A DNA stretch of 23,540 bases from an uncultured Marmoricola sp. (GTDB lineage: Bacteria; Actinomycetota; Actinomycetes; Propionibacteriales; Nocardioidaceae): contig NZ_CALTZE010000055.1 in NCBI RefSeq assembly GCF_943913695.1, forward strand, positions 1 to 23,540, in the 5' to 3' direction. The translations under genes were made by a program, and so were the position numbers. Below are positions 14,118-20,915 of the stretch, in pieces. Position 1 is the stretch's first letter, and every line of letters begins with the position of its first letter. Under the pieces are notes generated by a model. It did no database searches. It was not told where the DNA came from and saw only the letters and a list, made by a program, of their open reading frames with translations.

Positions 14118-15284
14118 TCAGACCGGGTCGGTGTCGCCCAGTCCGTCGGCGTCCTCCGCAGCGGCCGCCGCGGCGCGGGTCAGCAGCACGTGCACCAGCG
14201 CCGCCTCGCGCGGGACCGTGACGTCGAGCCCCGTCAGGTCTCGGAACCGCTGCAGGCGCTTGAGGATGGTGTTGCGGTGGCAGTGCAGCTCCGTCGCCGT
14301 GCGGGAGACTGCGCCGCAGGCGAGGTAGTGCCCCACTGTCGCGACGAGGACCGCGCGGCTGTGCGACGGCAGCGTGCTGAGCGGGGTCAGGCGCTCGGAG
14401 GAGACCGCGCGCATAGCCGGCTCGAGGTCGTCGCCGAGCAACAGCGGCCAGTGCTCCTCCACGGTCGCGGCGTGCTCCGGTGTGGCCAGCAGGGCGAGGC
14501 GTCGGGCCACTGGCCAGACCCCGGCGAGGTCGGCGAGCCGCCCGACCGGAGGCGCGATCCCCGCAGGCAGCCCCTGCAGGCTGCGCCACCCGATGCGGTC
14601 CAGCCGCTCCGCGCCGACGACGACCAGCTCCAGCCCGTCGGTCGCGTGCACGACCAGGGCGGCGTCGAGCGCCTCCACCCCGGCGCGGAAGTGGCGTCCG
14701 TGCCCGGGGTGCCCGACCACCAGCAACAGGTTGCCGAGAGTGTCGATGCCGAGGCTCGCAGCGGTGCTCTCGCGCTGCCGGTCGTCGTCGATGCCGGTCA
14801 CCAGGAGCCGGCGCAGCAGGTACTCGCGCTCGAGCTCGCTCTCGCGCCGCAACCGCATCAGCTCGTCGGTGTACGCCGACTGCACCTGGTTGCTGTGGAA
14901 CTCCACCGTGTCCCACAGCGTCAGCACCTCGCCGGTGAGGTCGGCCGAGGGCTGCGGGTGGGACCGGGAGAGCCGACCCCACAGGAAGCGGAAGTCCATG
15001 CGGACGGCTCGCAGCAGCGAGTCCAGCGGCAGGCCCTGCTGGGCGCGACGCCGCCCGATCGCGCTCGAGCGTGAAGCGAGCGTCTCCTCGACGTCCTCCT
15101 CGCACAGGTGCCGCAGCATCAGCGCGAGCACGTCGCGCGCGGCGTCGTCGAGCTCCTGGTCGCCGACCGTCCCGTCCAGGTAGCCCGGCAGCGCGCGGAC
15201 CTCGCGCCGGTAGGCGACCGCGAGGTCGTCGAGCTCGCGCAGGCATCGGTGAGCCGCGTCTTGAAGCCACGGTGAGGTGTGCAC
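14118..15284 (-). CDS. PucR/CdaR-type transcriptional regulator
   Basis: A 388-residue protein. The C-terminal segment around residues 315-375, with HYLACGAVSRTATELHCHRNTILKRLQRFRDLTGLDV, is the PucR-type helix-turn-helix seen in CdaR and PucR regulators. The middle resembles the degenerate GGDEF-like region of the same family, and the N-terminal helical part is a possible sensor. Such regulators usually activate neighbouring catabolic genes. The GTG at 15284 is preferred over the GTG at 15290 because the TAGGGT box (15291-15296) would touch the latter but stands 6 nt from the former. It is divergent from the transporter gene. The 266-bp stretch between its stop and tRNA-Arg holds only the tRNA promoter as far as I can see. 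Confidence 0.88.
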   Translation of the reverse strand: MHTSPWLQDAAHRCLRELDDLAVAYRREVRALPGYLDGTVGDQELDDAARDVLALMLRHLCEEDVEETLASRSSAIGRRRAQQGLPLDSLLRAVRMDFRFLWGRLSRSHPQPSADLTGEVLTLWDTVEFHSNQVQSAYTDELMRLRRESELEREYLLRRLLVTGIDDDRQRESTAASLGIDTLGNLLLVVGHPGHGRHFRAGVEALDAALVVHATDGLELVVVGAERLDRIGWRSLQGLPAGIAPPVGRLADLAGVWPVARRLALLATPEHAATVEEHWPLLLGDDLEPAMRAVSSERLTPLSTLPSHSRAVLVATVGHYLACGAVSRTATELHCHRNTILKRLQRFRDLTGLDVTVPREAALVHVLLTRAAAAAAEDADGLGDTDPV

Positions 15285-15290
15285 CTGCAC

Positions 15291-15296
15291 ACCCTA
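15291..15296 (-). promoter_or_regulatory. -10 box for the PucR-type regulator, leaderless start
   Basis: TAGGGT on the minus strand is followed by 6 nt and the GTG at 15284. Confidence 0.45.
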
Positions 15297-15321
15297 GGTC
15301 GCCGATCTGGGGGCATCGGGC

Positions 15322-15351
15322 TCTGGTCGGGTGGGCCGGCGCCCGACCAGA
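15322..15351. promoter_or_regulatory. Candidate operator between regulator and transporter genes
   Basis: TCTGGTCGGG and CCCGACCAGA are exact 10-bp inverted repeats separated by 10 bp, so their centres are 20 bp (two helical turns) apart, as suits a dimeric regulator. It lies 65 bp upstream of the transporter start and 26 bp upstream of the regulator -10. It could instead be a leader hairpin. Confidence 0.5.
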
Positions 15352-15416
15352 CTGAGTTGCCCGAACGCCGTCGCAGGCGGGACCGACGCCCCAGGTCCCA
15401 CCGTCCGAGGAGTCCC

Positions 15417-16763
15417 GTGAGCGTCCCAGCAGAGCAGCCGCCGTCCATCCGGGTGACCGACAAGGAGGCCGCGCGGATCGCGCGGGCGGCCTTCGTCGGC
15501 ACCGCGCTGGAGTGGTACGACTACTTCCTCTTCGGCACGGCCGCCGCGCTGGTGTTCAACCGCCTCTTCTTCACTGACCTCGACCCGACTGCGGCGACGC
15601 TCGCGGCCTTCGCCACCTTCGGCGTCGGCTTCGCCGCCCGCCCCGTCGGCGCAGTGCTCTTCGGGTACGTCGGCGACCGGTTCGGCCGGCGCCCCGCACT
15701 GCTGGTGACGATCGTGATGATCGGCGTCGCCACCGGTCTCATCGGCCTGGTGCCCGACTACGGCTCCATCGGCCTGGCGGCACCGATAGCGCTGGCCGTG
15801 CTCCGCCTGGTGCAGGGTCTGGCGGTCGGCGGCGAGTGGGGCGGAGCCATGACGATCGCCGTCGAGCACGCCCCCGAGGAGCGGCGCGGCCGCTTCGCCG
15901 CGCTGGTGCAGATCGGGTCACCCGTCGGCACCCTGCTCTCCTCGGGCGCCTTCGCCCTGGTGCTGCTGCTGCCGCAGGACTCCTTCGACTCGTGGGGCTG
16001 GCGCATACCGTTCCTGCTCGCCTTTCCGCTGCTCGGCATCGCCCTCTACATCCGCATCAAGGTCGAGGAGTCCCCGGTCTTCGAGCAGATGGTGGTCCTC
16101 GAGGACCGGGCCAAGGTGCCCGCCGTCGACCTGTTCCGTCATGCCAGCGGTCGGCTGGCTGTCGCCGTGGCCGCGGCCTTCCTCGGCGTCGGCGGCTTCT
16201 ACGTCATGACGACCTTCGCCGTCAGCTACGGCGTGAACACCCTCGAGGTGTCCAACAGTGTGATGGTCAACGCGACCCTGATCGCCGCGTGCGTCCAGAT
16301 CCCGACGACAGTGCTGGCGGGACGCCTCGGTGAGCGCTTCGGGCCCGACCGCCTCACCGTCGCCGGCGGTGTCGTCACCGCTCTCGGCGCCTGGCCGCTG
16401 TTCTTGCTGATCGACACCCGCTCGACCTACGCCATCGTGCTCGCGATCACGCTCGGCATCGTGCTCATCACCGTCGCCTACGCCGTGACCGGCGCCCTGC
16501 TGACCGAGCTCTTCCCGCCCCACCTGCGCTACAGCGGTGTGGCGCTCGGCTACAACCTTGCAGGCGCGCTCAGCGGTTTCCTGCCGTTCCTCGCCACGGC
16601 GCTGCTGGCCGCCAGCGGGGACCAGTCCTGGTCGGTTGCCGCGCTCCTTGCCGGCATCGCTCTCGTCACCGCCCTCGGCGGCCTCCTCGCCGGCCGGCTA
16701 CGCGTCAGCGACGCCCAGCTGCTCGAGCAGGCCGCCACCACCAAGAAGGGACACCTCGCATGA
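15417..16763 (+). CDS. MHS-family MFS transporter (metabolite:H+ symporter)
   Basis: A 448-residue major facilitator with twelve predicted helices. GTALEWYDYFLFGTAAALVF (about 29-48) is the hallmark first helix of the metabolite:proton symporter family (ProP, KgtP and shikimate transporter relatives). GDRFGRRPAL is the loop 2-3 motif, and LVQGLAVGGEWGGA (helix 4) is also typical. It imports an organic acid or betaine-like solute with protons; the substrate is unknown. The GTG at 15417 has GAGGAG 4 nt upstream. Its stop overlaps the start of the M20 gene, so the imported compound is probably the hydrolase substrate. Confidence 0.92.
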   Translation: MSVPAEQPPSIRVTDKEAARIARAAFVGTALEWYDYFLFGTAAALVFNRLFFTDLDPTAATLAAFATFGVGFAARPVGAVLFGYVGDRFGRRPALLVTIVMIGVATGLIGLVPDYGSIGLAAPIALAVLRLVQGLAVGGEWGGAMTIAVEHAPEERRGRFAALVQIGSPVGTLLSSGAFALVLLLPQDSFDSWGWRIPFLLAFPLLGIALYIRIKVEESPVFEQMVVLEDRAKVPAVDLFRHASGRLAVAVAAAFLGVGGFYVMTTFAVSYGVNTLEVSNSVMVNATLIAACVQIPTTVLAGRLGERFGPDRLTVAGGVVTALGAWPLFLLIDTRSTYAIVLAITLGIVLITVAYAVTGALLTELFPPHLRYSGVALGYNLAGALSGFLPFLATALLAASGDQSWSVAALLAGIALVTALGGLLAGRLRVSDAQLLEQAATTKKGHLA

Positions 16764-18070
16764 CTGACACCGCCACCACCCACGCCCTCACCGCCGCTCA
16801 GCGCCAGCGCATCCTCGACGCCGTGGATGCCGCATTCGACGAGCAGGTGGCCTTCACCGCCGAGCTCGTCCGGCACCCGTCGCGGCGTACGGCGGAGGCG
16901 AGCGCGCAGGATCTCCTCTTCGACGCCATGCAACGGCGTGAGCTGGAGATGGACCGCTGGCAGCTCGACCCGGCGGAGCTCTCCGAGCACCCGGGGGCCG
17001 GGGTCGTCGAGGTCTCCTACGACGGTGTCGACAACGTCGTGGGCACCTACCGCCCCGTCGAGGAGATCGGGCGGTCGCTGATCCTCAACGGACACGTCGA
17101 CGTCGTCCCCGAGGGACCTGAGGACCAGTGGACCCGCTCGCCGTACGACGCGCAGTTGGTCGACGGCTGGATGCACGGCCGAGGTGCCGGAGACATGAAG
17201 TCCGGGCTGGTGGCCAACCTCTTCGCACTCGATGCGGTGCGGGCGGCCGGCTTGATCCCGATGGGCCGCATCCACCTCCAGTCGGTGGTGGAGGAGGAGT
17301 GCACCGGCAACGGCTCGCTCTCCGCCCTGATGCGCGGCTACACCGCCGACGCGGTGGTCATCCCGGAGCCGGAGGAGGACATGTTGGTGCGCGCCAACAC
17401 CGGCGTGATCTGGTTCCGCGTCCGGGTCACCGGTCGCCCCACACATCCGCGCGAGATGTCACGCGGCTTCAACGCGATCGACGCGGCGTACCACGTCGTC
17501 GGCCGCATCCGCGAGCTCGAGGAGCAGTGGAACAGCGCCAAGGGGGAGCACCGCTACTTCGAGGACCTCGACCATCCCATCAACTTCAACCTCGGCCTGA
17601 TCGAGGGCGGTGACTGGGGCTCCAGCGTGCCCGCGTGGTGCGAGGTGCACCTGCGCGTCGCGCTCTACCCGGGCGTCACGGCCGACGAGGCGTGGGAGGA
17701 GATCACCGCCCACCTGGCGAGTGTGACCGAGGACGAGTCCGGCAACCCCGTCGAGGCCGTCGCCACCCGCACCGGTTTCTACGCCGACGGTTACGTGCTC
17801 GAGGAGGGCTCGGACGCCGAGGCCACCCTGCGCTCGGTGCACCGCGACGTCTTCGACGCAGAACTCGAGAGCTTCACGACCCCGGGCTACCTCGACGGCC
17901 GCGTCTTCGTGCAGTACGCCGGCATCCCCACCCTGGTCTACGGGCCGGTCTCCGAGGCCATCCACGGCAACGACGAGCGCGTCGAGCTGGAGTCGGTGCG
18001 GCGCATCACCAAGTCCATCGCCCTCTTCGTCGCGGAGTGGTGCGGGGTGGCGGAGGCCCAGGAGGCCTAG
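16760..18070 (+). CDS. M20-family ArgE/DapE-type deacylase
   Basis: A 436-residue two-metal amidohydrolase. Zinc ligands and catalytic residues are visible: H112 and D114 (LNGHVDVVP), D145 (HGRGAGDMKSG), E178/E179 (SVVEEECTGNGS), E203 (IPEPEED) and a C-terminal His in IHGNDERVE. The family removes N-acyl groups from amino acids or hydrolyses related amides. Substrate is not determinable; transporter and PucR regulator suggest use of an external amide or N-acyl amino acid. The ATG overlaps the transporter stop (ATGA). The stop codon lies in a short 9-bp tandem repeat next to the tRNA remnant. Confidence 0.9.
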   Translation: MTDTATTHALTAAQRQRILDAVDAAFDEQVAFTAELVRHPSRRTAEASAQDLLFDAMQRRELEMDRWQLDPAELSEHPGAGVVEVSYDGVDNVVGTYRPVEEIGRSLILNGHVDVVPEGPEDQWTRSPYDAQLVDGWMHGRGAGDMKSGLVANLFALDAVRAAGLIPMGRIHLQSVVEEECTGNGSLSALMRGYTADAVVIPEPEEDMLVRANTGVIWFRVRVTGRPTHPREMSRGFNAIDAAYHVVGRIRELEEQWNSAKGEHRYFEDLDHPINFNLGLIEGGDWGSSVPAWCEVHLRVALYPGVTADEAWEEITAHLASVTEDESGNPVEAVATRTGFYADGYVLEEGSDAEATLRSVHRDVFDAELESFTTPGYLDGRVFVQYAGIPTLVYGPVSEAIHGNDERVELESVRRITKSIALFVAEWCGVAEAQEA

Positions 18071-18088
18071 GAGGCCCAGGAGGCTCGC
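18053..18088. repeat. 9-bp tandem repeat across the M20 stop codon
   Basis: The unit GAGGCCCAG occurs at 18053, as GAGGCCTAG at 18062, again at 18071, and partly at 18080. The single C-to-T change in the second unit creates the TAG stop. It merges with the tRNA remnant. Confidence 0.85.
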
Positions 18089-18126
18089 GCTCCATCCAGC
18101 TGAGCCACAGGGGCTGACTAGGCACG
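18081..18126 (-). pseudogene. Remnant of the tRNA-Arg 5' half (putative displaced att copy)
   Basis: Bases 18081-18114 correspond to the first 34 bases of tRNA-Arg on the minus strand, and 18115-18126 to its 5' flank. It has 40 of 46 identities to 13818-13863. The rest of the tRNA is absent, so it cannot fold as a tRNA. Confidence 0.8.
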
Positions 18127-18186
18127 CGTCTCGGTAGTCCCGAGCCCTCGCCGCCGACCTGCGCGCGCTGCCCGACGGGGGTTGCG

Positions 18187-18245
18187 GTCGCTGGGACAGG
18201 AGCGCTGGGCAATGGTCGACGACACGACGCTTACGTCCCAGCGAC
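18187..18245. repeat. Perfect 11-bp inverted repeat with 37-bp spacer
   Basis: GTCGCTGGGAC (18187-18197) and GTCCCAGCGAC (18235-18245) are exact reverse complements. They lie 27 bp beyond the pepP stop and 60 bp beyond the tRNA remnant. This may be the pepP transcription end, or a relic of the island boundary. The rest of 18127-18272 shows no gene. Confidence 0.6.
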
Positions 18246-18272
18246 TGGGGTGGGGTACGGCGCAAGCGTGGA

Positions 18273-19739
18273 TCAGCCCCGCAGCGAGTCCATCCACGCC
18301 TCGATCGCGTCGGGGTCACGGGGGAGGGCGGAGGAGAGGTTGCGGTGGCCGTCGGGCGTGACGACCACGTCGTCCTCGATGCGGATGCCGATGCCGCGCA
18401 GGTCCTCGGGCACGAGCAGGTCGTTGTCCTGGAAGTAGAGCCCCGGCTCGACCGTCAGGACCATGCCCTCCGCGAGGTCGCCGCCGGGGTAGGTCTCGGG
18501 GTCGGAGGCGGCGCAGTCGTGCACGTCGAGGCCGAGCATGTGGCTGGTGCCGTGCAGGGTCCAGCGCGCGTAGACCCGACTGTCGGGGGCGAGCGCCTCC
18601 TCCGCCGAGCAGGGGAGCAGGCCGAGGTCCTCCAGGCCGTGGGCGAGCACGGTCATGGCCGCCTCGTGGGGGGCGCGGAACGCCGCCCCGGGGCGTACGG
18701 CGCCCAGTCCGGCCTCCTGCGCGGCCAGCACCAGGGAGTAGAGGTCGCGCTGCAGCGGGGTGAAGCGGCCGTCGACGGGCAGGGTGCGGGTGACGTCGGC
18801 GGTGTAGAGCGAGGTCGCCTCGGCTCCCATGTCGAGCAGCAGCAGGTCGCCGGGGGTGACGGGGCCGTCGTTCTGGGTCCAGTGCAGCACCGTGGCGTGC
18901 CGGCCGCCGCCGACGATGGAGTCGTAGCCGATGTCGTTGCCGTGGGTGCGGGCGCGGCGGAAGAAGGTGCCCTCGAGCCAGCGCTCGCCGTGCTCGAGCA
19001 CGCGGTCCCACTCGCGCACGGAGTCCTCGAAGCCGAGCGTGGTGGTGTCACACGCGGTCTGCAGCTCGGCCAGCTCCCACTCGTCCTTGACCAGGCGCAG
19101 GTCGGAGAGCACCCGGGCGAGGTCGCGGTCGCGGCCGGCGTCACCAGGCACCAGCGCGTCGACGCGGGGGTCGGCCCCGCGCAGCACGCGCGTCTTGGCC
19201 TCGCGGCCCAGCCGGTCGGGCAGCTCGTCGAGGTGGCGGGCCTCCACGCCGAGGGAGTCGGAGATCTCACGCAGCGAGGGACGCCGGCCGGCCCAGAGCT
19301 CGCCGTACTGCCGGTCGCGGAAGAACTCGTCGGTCTCCCGCGAGCTGCGCGGTCGCGCGTAGAGCACGGCCTCACCGCCCTCGAGGACCAGCACCGCGTC
19401 GCTGGTCTGGTTGCCGCACAGGTGGGTGTGGGCGGTCTCGGCGCGGAAGCGGTAGTCGGTGTCGTTGGCGCGCACCTTGAAGCCGCCCGCCGGGATCACC
19501 AGCCGCTCGTCGGGGAACTCCTGCGCCAGCCGCTCGCGCCGCTGCGCCGCCCACGGCGCCACCGGGTGCGGAGGCAGGTCGAGCTCCTGGTCGGCCCAGC
19601 CGGTGCGCATGAACTCGGCGTACGCCGACGGCACCGGCGGGTCGTGGCTCTCGACGTGCTCGGCGTGCGAGGTGTCTGCTGCAGTCTCTGCTGCGGTCGC
19701 TGCACTGGCTTCTCGGCTGCCGGCCTGCTCGTCGCTCAC
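18273..19739 (-). CDS. pepP: Xaa-Pro aminopeptidase (M24B, aminopeptidase P)
   Basis: A 488-residue cytoplasmic peptidase that removes the N-terminal residue from peptides with proline second. It has the AMP_N domain (about 40-220) with GGFKVRANDTDYRFR, then the pita-bread catalytic domain with the two-metal ligands: two Asp in LLLDMGAEATSLYTADVTRT, His in HGTSHMLGLDVHD, Glu in LTVEPGLYF and Glu in GIRIEDDVVV. The first 35 residues are Ala- and acid-rich and poorly conserved. The GTG at 19739 is chosen because a TACGAT box stands 6 nt upstream and the much longer open frame runs through the opposing prsW gene. Confidence 0.94.
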   Translation of the reverse strand: MSDEQAGSREASAATAAETAADTSHAEHVESHDPPVPSAYAEFMRTGWADQELDLPPHPVAPWAAQRRERLAQEFPDERLVIPAGGFKVRANDTDYRFRAETAHTHLCGNQTSDAVLVLEGGEAVLYARPRSSRETDEFFRDRQYGELWAGRRPSLREISDSLGVEARHLDELPDRLGREAKTRVLRGADPRVDALVPGDAGRDRDLARVLSDLRLVKDEWELAELQTACDTTTLGFEDSVREWDRVLEHGERWLEGTFFRRARTHGNDIGYDSIVGGGRHATVLHWTQNDGPVTPGDLLLLDMGAEATSLYTADVTRTLPVDGRFTPLQRDLYSLVLAAQEAGLGAVRPGAAFRAPHEAAMTVLAHGLEDLGLLPCSAEEALAPDSRVYARWTLHGTSHMLGLDVHDCAASDPETYPGGDLAEGMVLTVEPGLYFQDNDLLVPEDLRGIGIRIEDDVVVTPDGHRNLSSALPRDPDAIEAWMDSLRG

Positions 19740-19745
19740 CTCGCC

Positions 19746-19763
19746 ATCGTAGGTCGATACGCT
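19746..19763. promoter_or_regulatory. Back-to-back leaderless promoters of pepP and prsW
   Basis: The minus-strand TACGAT (19746-19751) stands 6 nt from the pepP GTG, and the plus-strand TACGCT (19758-19763) 6 nt from the prsW ATG. The two -10 boxes are only 6 bp apart, so two polymerases cannot bind at once, and each -35 region lies inside the other gene. Confidence 0.5.
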
Positions 19764-19769
19764 GCGCGC

Positions 19770-20915
19770 ATGCCCGCCCACCGGACCGCACGTCGCAGCT
19801 CCGTGACGTTCACCGTGGTCGTCTCGGTGGTGATGGTGCTCGGAGCGCTCGTCATGGCGCTGGTGCTGCTGCTGACAGGTGCCCCGACCGCCCTCGTCGT
19901 CGGGGCCGTCCTGGCAGCGGTGCCGGTCGGGCCCCTCGTGGCGATCTTCATGTGGCTCGACCGCTACGAGCCCGAGCCGCGCTCGCTGCTGCTGCTCGCG
20001 CTGGGGTGGGGCGCCTTCGTCGCCACGTCCTTCGCGCTGCTCCTCCAGCTCCTCGCCAGCGCGCTGCTGGAGCTCGACGACGTCCTGACCAGCGCGGTCG
20101 TGGCCCCGGTCACCGAGGAGGCGACCAAGGGGCTCTTCGTGCTGCTCCTGCTGTGGTTTCGACGCCACGAGCTCGACGGCGTCCTCGACGGTCTCGTGTA
20201 CGCCGGCATGGTCGGCATCGGCTTCGCCTTCGTGGAGAACATCCTCTATCTCTCCGCGGCCTTCCAGGGTGACGAGACGACCGCCGGGGGGCTGGGCGGC
20301 GCCGTGGTGCTCTTCGTGATCCGCTGCCTGCTCAGCCCGTTCGCCCACCCCTTCTTCACCGCCTTCTTCGGCATCGGGGTCGGCCTCGCGGTGAGCAGCC
20401 GGCGGCCGCTGGTGCGCCTCGTCGCCCCGGTGCTCGGCTACGTGTTCGCGGTCGGGAGCCACGCGGCGTGGAACGGCTCCCTGGTGCTCGACGACGGCCG
20501 CAACGCGCTCACGACCTACGTGCTGCTGATGGTGCCGGCCTTCCTGCTGCTGGTCGGGTTCGCGATCTGGTCGCGCTCGCGCGAGCGCCACCTCCTGGCG
20601 CGGGCGCTCGACGACTGCGCGCGACGCGGCTTCGTGCACCCGGCCGAGATCCCGTGGCTGACGTCCATCCCGGCGCGCAAGCATGCCCGCAAGGAGGCGC
20701 TGCGCGCGGGTGGCAGGCCCGCTCGTGACGCGATGCGCGACTTCCAGGACGAGGCCGTCGAGCTGGCCTTCCTGCACCACCGCTACCTGCGCGGCACCGC
20801 CCCCTCCGGCTTCGAGCGGATCGGGCAGATCCACGTCGACCGGCTCCGCGAGCTGCGACCGCGACTGGTGTGGCCCACCGCCGGGCAGCCGCGTCTGGAG
20901 GGCAGCAGTGCCTGA
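19770..20915 (+). CDS. PrsW-family intramembrane metalloprotease
   Basis: A 381-residue membrane protein with about eight helices and a 110-residue cytoplasmic C-terminal tail. PrsW/CPBP-type motifs are present: TEEATKG with E116, E117 and K120, GFAFVENI with E156 and N157, PFAHPFFTAFFG with H193, and GSHAAWN with H231. PrsW proteins cut anti-sigma factors or other membrane proteins inside the bilayer; no anti-sigma gene is visible here. The ATG follows a -10 box by 6 nt. The stop overlaps the start of the first GTPase gene by 8 nt, so the three genes 19770-23540 form one operon. Confidence 0.92.
   Translation: MPAHRTARRSSVTFTVVVSVVMVLGALVMALVLLLTGAPTALVVGAVLAAVPVGPLVAIFMWLDRYEPEPRSLLLLALGWGAFVATSFALLLQLLASALLELDDVLTSAVVAPVTEEATKGLFVLLLLWFRRHELDGVLDGLVYAGMVGIGFAFVENILYLSAAFQGDETTAGGLGGAVVLFVIRCLLSPFAHPFFTAFFGIGVGLAVSSRRPLVRLVAPVLGYVFAVGSHAAWNGSLVLDDGRNALTTYVLLMVPAFLLLVGFAIWSRSRERHLLARALDDCARRGFVHPAEIPWLTSIPARKHARKEALRAGGRPARDAMRDFQDEAVELAFLHHRYLRGTAPSGFERIGQIHVDRLRELRPRLVWPTAGQPRLEGSSA

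Larger units (their letters stand above)
13818..18126. mobile_element. Candidate old genomic island at tRNA-Arg (PucR-MHS-M20 module)
   Basis: Intact tRNA-Arg is at one end and a diverged copy of its 5' half is at the other. Between them lies one self-contained unit of regulator, transporter and hydrolase. No integrase, relaxase or phage gene is present, and the repeats differ at 6 of 46 positions, so any integration is old and decayed. A tRNA duplication without site-specific integration is the alternative. Confidence 0.4.

Noticed and set aside
13813..15270. Long minus-strand frame of 485 codons through the PucR region
   Set aside because: Its protein is Arg/Pro/Ala-rich without motifs, it runs through tRNA-Arg, and the overlapping frame encodes the recognisable PucR helix-turn-helix.
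13852..18126. Prophage or integrative conjugative element
   Set aside because: No integrase, excisionase, relaxase, structural or replication gene is present. At most a decayed island.
18345..20915. Very long frames extending pepP and prsW across each other
   Set aside because: In high-GC DNA the antisense frame stays open by chance. The recognisable domains start at 19739 and 19770, where the -10 boxes and starts lie.
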